Origin: Entomohabitans teleogrylli
GTDB lineage: Bacteria; Pseudomonadota; Gammaproteobacteria; Enterobacterales; Enterobacteriaceae
DNA length: 64,000 nucleotides
Direction: 5' to 3'
Assembly: GCF_001484765.1 (NCBI RefSeq)
Contig: NZ_KQ947377.1
Coordinates: forward strand, 374,437 to 438,436
Shown: piece by piece, positions 26,456-34,409 of the stretch
How positions within the stretch are numbered: position 1 is the first letter of the stretch
How the letters are laid out: each line of letters opens with the position of its first letter
Program-made: the position numbers and the translations under genes
Notes under the pieces: model-generated
Told to the model about the DNA's origin: nothing
The model's database searches: none
Seen by the model: the letters and a program-made list of their open reading frames with translations, nothing else

Positions 26456-28590
26456 GCGGTTAACTCCCTGAGGTTCATCGCCGTTATTTCACCCATGTCG
26501 AGACGCGTCAGGGTGCCCTCCGCCAGACGGTAAACCTGCGGAAAGTGACCAAGAATGCGTTCGCTATGGGTCACGACGATGAGCGTTTTGCCGCTCTCAC
26601 GGCAGTGGCGGCGAATCGTCGCCATGACGATTTGCGCCGTGTCATCATCCAGATTGGCGGTAGGCTCATCGAGCAGCAGAATGGGACGCGTGCTGTACAT
26701 CGCCCGGGCCAGCAACAGACGCTGACGCTGGCCGAGAGACAGGGCGGCATGGCTTTCGCGAATCAGCGCTTCCATCCCGCCGGGTAACGCGCGCACCACC
26801 GGCCCCAGCGCCAGGCTATCAAGCAGAGACTCCACCCGGCTGCGATCGCTATCGCTATACCAGGGGTCAAACAGCGTAATGTTTTGCAGTACCGAGGCGT
26901 TGAACAGAATGTCTTCCTGGCTCTGTAGCCATACCTGCTCCGCCAGTTGCCTGCTGGTAACCTCGCGCTCATCCAGCAGACAACGCCCCTGTTGTGGAGA
27001 AAACAAACCAGCAATCAGGCGCAGCAGAGTACTTTTGCCGGCGCCGGACTCCCCGGCAATGGCAATCTGGCTGCCTGGAGGCAGATCAAGAGCAACCTGA
27101 TTGAGTACTGGCTTAACCGGATCGTAATGGAAACTGACGCGCTCGAATGTCAGCCTCTGCGCCTGCTGGCCGCCGCCCTGCGACCCAGTCATCGGCTCCA
27201 CTGTCTCTCGCTGCGGGAACAGACTATGGGCCCGGGTATCAATCACGTGCAGCTGCGATTTGCGGATGATGGAGAAAAAGATGCGCGTGATGTAAGAAGT
27301 GAAAATCTGACGCAGGAAGCTATAGGCGAAAAAATCTCCCAGCGAAATCTGCTTACTGTTCACCAATGGCAATACCATCAGCATAAAAATCACCATTTCC
27401 AGACTACCGGTGAGCTGGTAGAAACCGTCTTTAATCTGCTGGTAAATTTTCTGGCGCTGCATGCAGGTGAATAAATCGTGGGACAACGCGGCAAACTGGG
27501 TTTTACGCTGACTCTCCAGCCCGGCAGTCTTGATGGTTAGCACTCCCTGCAGGGTTTCCATAAAGAAGTCGTTCAGGGAAGCACTTTTTAACTGTAACTG
27601 TTGGGTATACCAGCGATCGCGTATTACCGCCCAGATACTGATAAGCCCCATAATGGTTACCCCAACGGCGGAAATAGCCGCCAGTACTGGCGCAATCCAG
27701 AACATAATGCCGATAGCGATAGCGCAAATCACCCAGTCAGAGCGCAGGCCGTTATCCAGTTCGATTTTCTGGGTTAATCCCCCCTGCCAGGCGACAAAGC
27801 GGCTGAACACTTCCCCCGGCGCACGTTTTTCAAAAAAACGCAGCGGATTACTGAGCAAGCGCGAAAACCCGATGCCGCTATGGAGCAGCACAAAACGGCG
27901 AATGAAGCGTTCGCTGATAACCCTGACTCCCAGCGCTAACAGGGTGGAAGCGACAAAGGCGATAATGAACAGAAAATACGGGAAATCCATATTTCCGGTA
28001 CTGGAGAACGCCTGGTTAATCGCATTACTGACCATGGTCGGCATTAAAAATAGCGTTAACGACACCAGGAAGGTCATCAGCATCAGCCCGTAGATCCCCG
28101 GTACCGCCGCCGTCTCTTTCAGGCTCATGGCGCCAGCCATTTTTTTACCCTGACCGGGGATCTCCCCGGGAGCAGGCGCAGTCTGAGCAGGAGAATCTTC
28201 AAGGATTAGCGCATAGCCGCTGATCTCTTTTTTAAGGGCGGAAAACGGCAGCCACTGTTGACCAATCGCCGGATTCATCACGCAGGCGGTATTCCCCTTG
28301 CGGTAAGCCAGCACCACATAATGGCTGGCGCCGTAATGCAGAATCGCCGGAAACGGCAGCTCTCCTAATTCCTGGTGATCAAACAACACCGGGGTGGTGG
28401 CGATACCGGTACGCTGCAGGATATTCGATAAATCATTGAGCGAAGTACCGTGATCGGAGGCTGGAAACACCTCGCGCAGCGCTTCCAGAGACAGAGACAC
28501 CCCCCGGGTTTGCGCCAGCATAGCAATACAGGCGAGACCGCACTCGTTGGTCTCTTCCTGAAATATCATGTCGGGAATTATCGTTTTCAT
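26452..28590 (-). CDS. Peptidase-containing ABC transporter (C39, double-glycine leader)
   Basis: A 712-residue PCAT-type bacteriocin exporter. The C39 peptidase domain has catalytic Cys17 in QEETNECGLACIAM and His90 in HYGASHYVVL. The third residue is Asn106 in VMNPAIG where C39 proteases have Asp. Six membrane helices follow (about 165-435), then the ATPase with Walker A GESGAGKST, LSLGQRQRLLLARAM and Walker B ILLLDEPTANLD. It should cleave the double-glycine leader of the peptide at 30352-30561 and move the core to the periplasm. It overlaps the adaptor gene by 4 bp. Confidence 0.92.
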   Translation of the reverse strand: MKTIIPDMIFQEETNECGLACIAMLAQTRGVSLSLEALREVFPASDHGTSLNDLSNILQRTGIATTPVLFDHQELGELPFPAILHYGASHYVVLAYRKGNTACVMNPAIGQQWLPFSALKKEISGYALILEDSPAQTAPAPGEIPGQGKKMAGAMSLKETAAVPGIYGLMLMTFLVSLTLFLMPTMVSNAINQAFSSTGNMDFPYFLFIIAFVASTLLALGVRVISERFIRRFVLLHSGIGFSRLLSNPLRFFEKRAPGEVFSRFVAWQGGLTQKIELDNGLRSDWVICAIAIGIMFWIAPVLAAISAVGVTIMGLISIWAVIRDRWYTQQLQLKSASLNDFFMETLQGVLTIKTAGLESQRKTQFAALSHDLFTCMQRQKIYQQIKDGFYQLTGSLEMVIFMLMVLPLVNSKQISLGDFFAYSFLRQIFTSYITRIFFSIIRKSQLHVIDTRAHSLFPQRETVEPMTGSQGGGQQAQRLTFERVSFHYDPVKPVLNQVALDLPPGSQIAIAGESGAGKSTLLRLIAGLFSPQQGRCLLDEREVTSRQLAEQVWLQSQEDILFNASVLQNITLFDPWYSDSDRSRVESLLDSLALGPVVRALPGGMEALIRESHAALSLGQRQRLLLARAMYSTRPILLLDEPTANLDDDTAQIVMATIRRHCRESGKTLIVVTHSERILGHFPQVYRLAEGTLTRLDMGEITAMNLRELTA

Positions 28591-28598
28591 TATTACGC

Positions 28599-29558
28599 TT
28601 AATGATTAATAAAATAGAGCGAATGGCTATGCCATAGCAGCCAGTCCCCGGGATAATCGCGCAGGGTATTTTCGATAATCGCCGGCATCGTTGCCGCGAC
28701 CTGCCTGGCCGTCACTGGCGGGTGGATTTTTATGGTGAGCCCGTTTTGATAACTGAGGTGATAAAAGACCACCTGCGCCGCCACTACCCGGGAGAGACGC
28801 GCCACGCCGCTGTGCAGTTTTGCTGTCCGACCAAACAGTCGGCAGGCGATTTTGCCTGAGTGGGCTTCGTCGGTCTGGATGGTGTAATCCGGAGTAATAT
28901 CCGGGAAGATGATCATATTCTGCCTGCCGTCCGCCACATCGCTAATTAATGACATCAGTTCACCGGCAAGCTGCTTATTGTCCTGATGAATTGAGCAGTA
29001 GGAGAGCTCAACCCCGCCCAGTTCCCGGGCGTGCTGGTTAAATAGCTCCGCCTGTTCAACGCTGGATGAGACCACTACGCTGGCGCGGCCCGGCGTCACG
29101 GCGGACCCCACCATGGCAGCGATAATGTCGGACACCGCATGCAGCGGCGCCAGGACTACAGGAATGTTTTGTTGATGTAGCGGTGCCACGACCTGTTCCA
29201 GTTCGCTAATACAGGCCTGCACCTGACGCAAACACGCCGGATTCTGACCCCAGGTTGCCCCCAGCTCCAGCATCTGGCGGCGCATCGCGATCCATGCCGC
29301 GTCAATACGCCCAGGCTGACCGGTCAGACAGCGAAAGTTTTGCGTCGCCACGGCGCTACGGTCGCGGTAGCCCCAGCCCAACAGGCGCAGGCGACACAAT
29401 CCGTGGGTTATCGCCAGCAGGGTGGGCATATGACCATAGCGCAACACCAGACGCAGCAACGATCTCGCCGTTCCGGCCAGCGGCCAGCGCACCTCGCCCA
29501 ACCGGGCGACGGTATTTTTTACGCTGAAGACACACCACACCACCAGAAAGCGCGCCAC
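28599..29558 (-). CDS. LpxL/HtrB-family lysophospholipid/lipid A-type acyltransferase
   Basis: A 319-residue protein resembling LpxL/HtrB acyltransferases: a hydrophobic N-terminus, PLHAVSDII around 138-146, MIIFPDITPDY, CRLFGRTAKLHSGVARLSR and a C-terminal YPGDWLLWHS. The usual catalytic HX4D/E reads HX3D here (His140, Asp144), an unusual spacing. LpxL enzymes move an acyl group from acyl-ACP to a lipid at the inner membrane. Here it probably uses chains from the ACP set below; the acceptor could be the peptide or a lipid. GTG start at 29558, just after the TAA of the DsbA-like gene. Function is inferred. Confidence 0.75.
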   Translation of the reverse strand: MARFLVVWCVFSVKNTVARLGEVRWPLAGTARSLLRLVLRYGHMPTLLAITHGLCRLRLLGWGYRDRSAVATQNFRCLTGQPGRIDAAWIAMRRQMLELGATWGQNPACLRQVQACISELEQVVAPLHQQNIPVVLAPLHAVSDIIAAMVGSAVTPGRASVVVSSSVEQAELFNQHARELGGVELSYCSIHQDNKQLAGELMSLISDVADGRQNMIIFPDITPDYTIQTDEAHSGKIACRLFGRTAKLHSGVARLSRVVAAQVVFYHLSYQNGLTIKIHPPVTARQVAATMPAIIENTLRDYPGDWLLWHSHSLYFINH

Positions 29559-29560
29559 GG

Positions 29561-30229
29561 TTATTGCCCGTCGCCCTTAGCCAACAGTTCGAGCATATGC
29601 TCAGCAAACGCCGGGAAATTACGATCCTGCGTCACTACAAAACGCTTATTAATAATGTAAGACGGCGTGGCGCTAATATTGTAATGCTGGGTGATTGCCG
29701 CCATATATTTCAGACGTTCCTGAACGGCAGCGCTTTGCCGAACTTTGCGATATTCATTCACGTCAATAGCGTTGTTCACCAACCACGTTTCCAGCGCCGC
29801 ATCATCCGCCAGATTGATATTGCGAGTAATCACTGCGTTATAGGCGCTATCACGCAATTTGCTTTCAATCTCCATCTCTTCCAGGGTGGCAAACAACGAA
29901 GCGTAAAGCGCCAGGCCGCTGCTATCCGAAGTAATGTGAATCACTTTAAAAGCGCTGCCAGCCGGCAGGGTTTTCTTAAACGCGTTGAGGTTTTCTTCAT
30001 TCGACGCGCAATAATGACAGCCGTAAGACATCACCTCGATAATGGTGTTGTTCTCAGCGATTGGGCTGGAAAGTATCTGTTCGGCGCTCAGCTCGCGCAG
30101 CGAAACATGTTCGCCGCTATCGGAAAAGGTATTAAAAACAAATACATGATAAAATAACACGGTGATTAATGCTGATATCAACGCCACAAATAGTGTGTAG
30201 CCAAGCACCGTACTGCGTTTAACGTTCAT
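29561..30229 (-). CDS. Membrane-anchored DsbA-like thiol oxidoreductase
   Basis: A 222-residue thioredoxin-fold protein with an N-terminal membrane anchor (about 10-32), active site SYGCHYCASN (CHYC; DsbA has CPHC) and cis-Pro SATPSYIIN. It is anchored with the fold in the periplasm, and probably makes or shuffles disulfides in the exported peptide core, which has five cysteines. It precedes the acyltransferase (TAA-CC-GTG). It resembles the DsbA-like proteins found in some microcin operons (inference). Confidence 0.85.
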   Translation of the reverse strand: MNVKRSTVLGYTLFVALISALITVLFYHVFVFNTFSDSGEHVSLRELSAEQILSSPIAENNTIIEVMSYGCHYCASNEENLNAFKKTLPAGSAFKVIHITSDSSGLALYASLFATLEEMEIESKLRDSAYNAVITRNINLADDAALETWLVNNAIDVNEYRKVRQSAAVQERLKYMAAITQHYNISATPSYIINKRFVVTQDRNFPAFAEHMLELLAKGDGQ

Positions 30230-30309
30230 TTGATTGACGCCTCATCCTGACGCGAAAATAGATACACAAAATCCTCCAGGGCGCATAACCGCAACCTGAA
30301 GGATTGTGC

Positions 30310-30338
30310 GTGTGTGGAGGGGGGCGCCCTCCACACAC
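30310..30338 (-). other. 12-bp hairpin between peptide gene and DsbA-like gene
   Basis: GTGTGTGGAGGG (30310-30321) and CCCTCCACACAC (30327-30338) form a perfect 12-bp stem with a 5-base loop, 14 bp after the peptide stop. No T-run follows on the minus strand, so it may be a partial attenuator or a stabiliser that keeps peptide mRNA above enzyme mRNA. Confidence 0.65.
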
Positions 30339-30351
30339 TACGACATCACTC

Positions 30352-30561
30352 TTACTTAATCAGAGCGCTGTTCGGAACAACGCACATGCCATTAGCGGCA
30401 TCACGCATAGAAACAGTGGTGCCGTGCTTATCAGTACAGGTAGTTACTTGCTTACAGGAAGAAACACCGCCAACCACAACGGTCTCGTAAGAGCTGGTGC
30501 AAACAGCGTCTTTGCAACCACCAATTACGTTTGCAGCTTCAATGGCGTTCAGTTTTTTCAT
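30352..30561 (-). CDS. Small double-glycine-leader peptide, probable microcin/bacteriocin precursor (DUF4762-like)
   Basis: A 69-residue peptide beginning MKKLNAIEAANVIGG, a classic double-glycine leader with cut after Gly15. The predicted core is 54 residues and starts with Cys16; the others are Cys21, Cys36, Cys42 and Cys60, five in all. The start ATG at 30561 has an AAGGAA site; the longer frame to 30612 is not used. It resembles small enterobacterial peptides annotated DUF4762. Next to a C39 exporter, a DsbA-like protein and an acyl set, it is the likely secreted product. Activity is unknown. No recognisable immunity gene lies beside it. Confidence 0.85.
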   Translation of the reverse strand: MKKLNAIEAANVIGGCKDAVCTSSYETVVVGGVSSCKQVTTCTDKHGTTVSMRDAANGMCVVPNSALIK

Positions 30562-30596
30562 TTTTCCAATTTCCTTGTATTTTAGTCTTAAAAAAT

Positions 30597-30642
30597 ATGC
30601 AATCACTTGCATGTATATACCGACGGAGAACCCGCCAGTAAA
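30597..30642 (-). promoter_or_regulatory. Promoter and palindrome upstream of the peptide gene
   Basis: On the minus strand TTTACT (30637-30642) and TATATA (30614-30619) are 17 bp apart, a plausible -35/-10 pair. ATGCAA-GTGA-TTGCAT (30597-30612), read on the minus strand, is a perfect dyad over the expected start of transcription, 36-51 bp before the ATG. It is operator-like; the LuxR-type regulator just upstream is one candidate binder. Confidence 0.5.
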
Positions 30643-30683
30643 TCTGGTAATAGCAAAGCAAAAATACTAAATAATCATCACCA

Positions 30684-31349
30684 CTACGGTGTGGCGACAA
30701 TACATTTGAATACATTAAACAGCTCAACGTTATTTTTAGCGTTAAGCTTTTTCATTAAACGCCGTTTATGGTAACTCAAGCGCCGTACATCGACATTCAG
30801 CTCCAGGGAGATCTGCGACAGAGTTTTACCTTTAAAAATTTCCTCCATCAGCCACCAATCGTCACTGGAAATACTTCTTTCCAGATCCCGGGACAGCCAC
30901 TTCATGCGGGTATAGTTAACCAGCGAATAACTAAAGCAGCTGCGGTTATTTTCCAGTACCATCGCCTCCTGAAAAAATGAAAAAACATTTTCCAGCGTTT
31001 CGCTCTTCAGCAACCAGCTGGCGCCAGGCAACAGAGAATGCAGGGCGAAGAATAGCGACACATTGTTTTCACCGAGCAGAACAATCAGCTTCTGATTACG
31101 TTTACTGTACAGTTCTTTAATAATATTCAGCGCATTAAAGCGCTCATCAGGTAAGCTCTCAATATCGCAGAGCACCCAGCGTGGATCGTTGATTTTTTCC
31201 GGAAGACGCAGAGTGTTCACTAATTGTGAGAAGCTGTCTGAACTTGAGAACGAAACATCAGCCTCTTCAGTGAACAGATCGAAAATAACCGACTTCACTC
31301 CTTCGGAAAAAAACACGTTTTTATCATAAAGGAAAAACTGACAATTCAT
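30684..31349 (-). CDS. LuxR-type (response-regulator-like) transcriptional regulator
   Basis: A 221-residue regulator. The C-terminal LuxR/FixJ-type helix-turn-helix reads TLSQISLELNVDVRRLSYHKRRLMKKLNAKNNVELF. The N-terminus (about 1-140) looks like a degenerate receiver (WVLCDIESLPDERFNALNIIKEL), as in FimW/FimZ/RcsA-like fimbrial regulators, without an obvious phospho-acceptor set. It starts 22 bp after the last fimbrial gene and ends about 120 bp before the peptide gene, so it may be the last gene of the fimbrial operon and/or control the peptide promoter. Confidence 0.78.
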   Translation of the reverse strand: MNCQFFLYDKNVFFSEGVKSVIFDLFTEEADVSFSSSDSFSQLVNTLRLPEKINDPRWVLCDIESLPDERFNALNIIKELYSKRNQKLIVLLGENNVSLFFALHSLLPGASWLLKSETLENVFSFFQEAMVLENNRSCFSYSLVNYTRMKWLSRDLERSISSDDWWLMEEIFKGKTLSQISLELNVDVRRLSYHKRRLMKKLNAKNNVELFNVFKCIVATP

Positions 31350-31371
31350 CTCAAACCATCCCTGAATGCGT

Positions 31372-31920
31372 TTATTGATAATTCAGCGTATAGTTCGCCG
31401 TCGCCGTAAAGGCCCCTGTTGATAGCGTATTGTTACTCAGCGCATCGGGCTCCCCTTCCACAAATGCTTTAAAGTCCAGCTTCATGGTGGCGCCAGAAAT
31501 CGCCACCACGCTGGTCGGCTGATTAAGCTGAATTGCGGTACCGTCAGCTTCTTCAAGCCCAATACCGATTCCACTGGCACTATTCGGCCCTACCGCCGTA
31601 ATAGCGATACGGTCGTTCATGTTCGGATTCGGCGTACCGCTAAATGTTACTGTTACTGTGTTAAACACCTCGGTACTGCAGTCCTGTAATTCAATCGAAA
31701 ACGCCACCGGCGTTGATTTTCCGACGGCATACAGGGTTTTTGTAGAAATCGTCTTGAAATCCACAGCAATATTTTCCGACGTCGGCACAATACTGCAGCC
31801 GTGGGCTACGACGGTACCTTTAAAAGTAATATCACCGCCAATCAATTCCCCCATAGCATGAACCGACAGCGACGCCGGTAGTACACCAACCAGTGCCAGT
31901 GTTGCCGCTAACAGACGCAT
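31372..31920 (-). CDS. Fimbrial minor subunit
   Basis: A 182-residue pilin-like protein. Signal peptide to about SLSVHA, then GGDITFKGTVVAHGCSIVP with the first Cys, the second at ELQDCS, and the penultimate Tyr at the end (TANYTLNYQ). It is the last structural gene of the first fimbrial operon, 9 bp after the adhesin. It may be a tip adaptor or a late-incorporated subunit. Confidence 0.88.
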   Translation of the reverse strand: MRLLAATLALVGVLPASLSVHAMGELIGGDITFKGTVVAHGCSIVPTSENIAVDFKTISTKTLYAVGKSTPVAFSIELQDCSTEVFNTVTVTFSGTPNPNMNDRIAITAVGPNSASGIGIGLEEADGTAIQLNQPTSVVAISGATMKLDFKAFVEGEPDALSNNTLSTGAFTATANYTLNYQ

Positions 31921-31929
31921 ATTCCCTCC

Positions 31930-32982
31930 TTACTGGAATTCGGCTACCACTGTTGCCGAAGCCTGAAATTCCCCTTCGGGAATATTGGTCCCGCTGTTGG
32001 CAATGGGCGCTGCCACCAGATTCCAGGTCCCCTGATTATTAGAAAATCCTGTCATATTGTAGAACGTGTTCGCCGCCACCAGATTGCCGCCGGTGTCTTT
32101 TAAAATAATGCCGAGATTGCTGCGATCCACTGTACCGGTGGTACCCAGATAATTACTGTTAAAGCTGGCGGTATTCGCCTGCTGAATACCAAGTTTGATA
32201 TTCAGCTCACCATTGGCAAAACTACCACCTTCACATTTAACCTGGATTGGCACCGACTGGCTATAGCGGGTTCCGTTGAGTAATGAACCAGTACTGGCGA
32301 CATTACCGAAATCAACGACAATTGGCGTTCCCTGATTAACAATACATTTATCCGGTACGGTAATAACCCCGGAATTAATGTAGATGATCGCCATCGGCGT
32401 TGAGCCCATCCCGGTACTGGCACTCCCCAGGCGACCATACAGTTTCGCCACCTCAGTACCTGTCAAACTAACGCCATTGATAATGGGTTTGGTGATCATA
32501 AAAGTCACCCGTCCCATAGATCCGGTAGCAAAGTTAGTAAAAGTAGTAGACGGTGGAACACAATTATTCTGATAGGCTTCGTTAGATTCATTATCAAACG
32601 GTACTTCAAGGTAATCCGTTCGATGACCACCGAGATAAACCTCAATCTTAACGTCCATATAGTCGTTGAGTTTCAGATATCCTGATGAACTCCCTGGCTG
32701 TAACAGTGAAGCTGTAGCGCTGTAAAAAATCGGCTGACTCTGCATACCCGTAGAACAAATCGCTGTACCAGAATAGAGTTGTCCACCTAAAGAAAAAGTA
32801 TAAGGAATAGTCGCACCCACGACGTTAGACGTAATATTCTGGGTCGCAACATCAATATTATAAATTTTCGAACCACCGACTGGGGTAATTTCCCCTTCAA
32901 CCGCGAGGACACTCCATGGCAATAACGCCGCGCTCAATAGCACGGCAATGCGGGTTTTGCGTAACACGCCTGAATTTATCAT
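31930..32982 (-). CDS. Fimbrial tip adhesin, two-domain
   Basis: A 350-residue protein in the position and size of FimH-type adhesins. A signal peptide (to about SVLA) is followed by an N-terminal lectin-like domain (to about 205) with Cys pairs and then a pilin domain (VPDKCIVNQGTPIVVDFGNVAS..., ending ATVVAEF). Ligand specificity cannot be told. Its ATG overlaps the previous stop (TAATG at 32982). Confidence 0.85.
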   Translation of the reverse strand: MINSGVLRKTRIAVLLSAALLPWSVLAVEGEITPVGGSKIYNIDVATQNITSNVVGATIPYTFSLGGQLYSGTAICSTGMQSQPIFYSATASLLQPGSSSGYLKLNDYMDVKIEVYLGGHRTDYLEVPFDNESNEAYQNNCVPPSTTFTNFATGSMGRVTFMITKPIINGVSLTGTEVAKLYGRLGSASTGMGSTPMAIIYINSGVITVPDKCIVNQGTPIVVDFGNVASTGSLLNGTRYSQSVPIQVKCEGGSFANGELNIKLGIQQANTASFNSNYLGTTGTVDRSNLGIILKDTGGNLVAANTFYNMTGFSNNQGTWNLVAAPIANSGTNIPEGEFQASATVVAEFQ

Positions 32983-33605
32983 TACATGTACTCCATTTTC
33001 AGGCGTAGCAGACCGCGAAACTCACCAGCGGTGACCCAGGTACCGGTGGATTCCAACGCGGCCATAAACGTCAGCTCGCTATCTCCGGTTTTCACGACAT
33101 AAGGTGGCTGAGTCTGGTTAATATCCAGCGCCCTGCCTTTAATATCCAGTATGCGTACGCCAGCACCCAACACATTGCCGGTAGTGCGCAACAGCTGACT
33201 GTTGGCGGGATCCGACTCGCCAATAAAGGTCAACTGTACCGCCTGTTCGCCGGTGGTATAGGCACGCCAGTCGTTACCGGTGGTTTTCGATGCCAGGCTA
33301 CTGCGCGATTGCGCCGCACCTTTCAAACAATCTTTAAAATAAATCTTTACCAGCACCGGTTTGCTGCGATCGCCCATTTGGCGAAAGCTGCGGGCGCTCA
33401 CATCGCCCAGTTCAATAACCTGCAGACGACTCTGAGGCGCCAGCACACAAGGTGAAGCGTAGACGGAGCCGTGAAAATGGACGATGCCGCTATCTTCAAC
33501 CCGCTGACCCTGGTTGTAGTGCTGAGGCTGTAACGGGATATCAGCCAGCGCGGAAAAACTGACTCCTGAGGCAATAAGTGCCAATAACAGTAAGCGGTTT
33601 TGCAT
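32982..33605 (-). CDS. Fimbrial minor subunit
   Basis: A 207-residue fimbrial subunit with signal peptide (to SALA), VHFHGSVYASPCVLAP, FKDCLKG and a C-terminal LRLKMEYM. The ATG at 33605 follows AGGAG; a frame-in-phase ATG at 33623 overlaps the chaperone stop. Located between chaperone and adhesin, as tip-fibrillum adaptors are. Confidence 0.87.
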   Translation of the reverse strand: MQNRLLLLALIASGVSFSALADIPLQPQHYNQGQRVEDSGIVHFHGSVYASPCVLAPQSRLQVIELGDVSARSFRQMGDRSKPVLVKIYFKDCLKGAAQSRSSLASKTTGNDWRAYTTGEQAVQLTFIGESDPANSQLLRTTGNVLGAGVRILDIKGRALDINQTQPPYVVKTGDSELTFMAALESTGTWVTAGEFRGLLRLKMEYM

Positions 33606-33622
33606 TGTCAGGCTCCTTTCCA

Positions 33623-34366
33623 TTACCCCTGCTGCGAAGGCGGCAGAGCTTTACAGGTATTTCCTTCACAGCGGTATTTCAGGTCCGGGTGTCCGCCGTA
33701 ATCATTCACATACATCATGGAAAACTCCCTGACGCTGCCATCAGTGACCGAAAAATCCAGACTGGATTTTGGATCGATCATAATTCCCGGAAATTGGGTG
33801 ATCTTGCCGCCGCCGCTGCGACTTAGACCGATAATAGTCACGTAGTACGGCGTCGGATTCTGCGCCGTCATGCGATTACCGTTCTTCTGGAATACCACCT
33901 GGTCCTGCCAGACTTCGCTTTTCGTCTTCGGGATGATGGCTGTCGGACGATAGAACAGTTTGATACGCGACTGCATCGCCAGCTGGAGTACATTGGCTTT
34001 ATCCGGCTTAGGTGGAATTTCACGCACACTCAGATAGAACAGACTTTCGCGATCCTGGGGCAATTGATTGATACCGTCAGTTTTGGTGACGCGCGCAATC
34101 CCTTTCTGGCCACCGTTAATACGCTGCAGAGGTGGCAGAACCACCAACGGCGATGTGATTTTATTCCCTTTACTGTCTTCCACCCATGACTGAGCCAGAA
34201 AGGGAATATCCGGGCTGGTGTTGGTCAGGTTGGCGCTCGCCGAACTGTCTTTACCGGTAATAATCAGCCGGGTGCGATCCAGCGAAACCCCTGCCTGCGC
34301 GGCACTGCTTACTGCCGCCAGCATCATGACGCCCATCCAGTAGCGTTTATTGCTTGTCATGCTCAT
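33623..34366 (-). CDS. Fimbrial periplasmic chaperone (FimC/PapD family)
   Basis: A 247-residue chaperone. Signal peptide to about SSAAQA, then VSLDRTRLII with the conserved Arg, the LFYLSVREIPPK strand, Lys in RIKLFYRP, and NPTPYYVTI. It donates a strand to subunits in the periplasm and brings them to the usher. The ATG at 34366 follows AAAGG; a GTG at 34384 is less likely. Confidence 0.92.
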   Translation of the reverse strand: MSMTSNKRYWMGVMMLAAVSSAAQAGVSLDRTRLIITGKDSSASANLTNTSPDIPFLAQSWVEDSKGNKITSPLVVLPPLQRINGGQKGIARVTKTDGINQLPQDRESLFYLSVREIPPKPDKANVLQLAMQSRIKLFYRPTAIIPKTKSEVWQDQVVFQKNGNRMTAQNPTPYYVTIIGLSRSGGGKITQFPGIMIDPKSSLDFSVTDGSVREFSMMYVNDYGGHPDLKYRCEGNTCKALPPSQQG

Positions 34367-34409
34367 TTTTGGCCTTTCATTCACAGTTGGTCACTCTGCC
34401 CCGCGCCGC

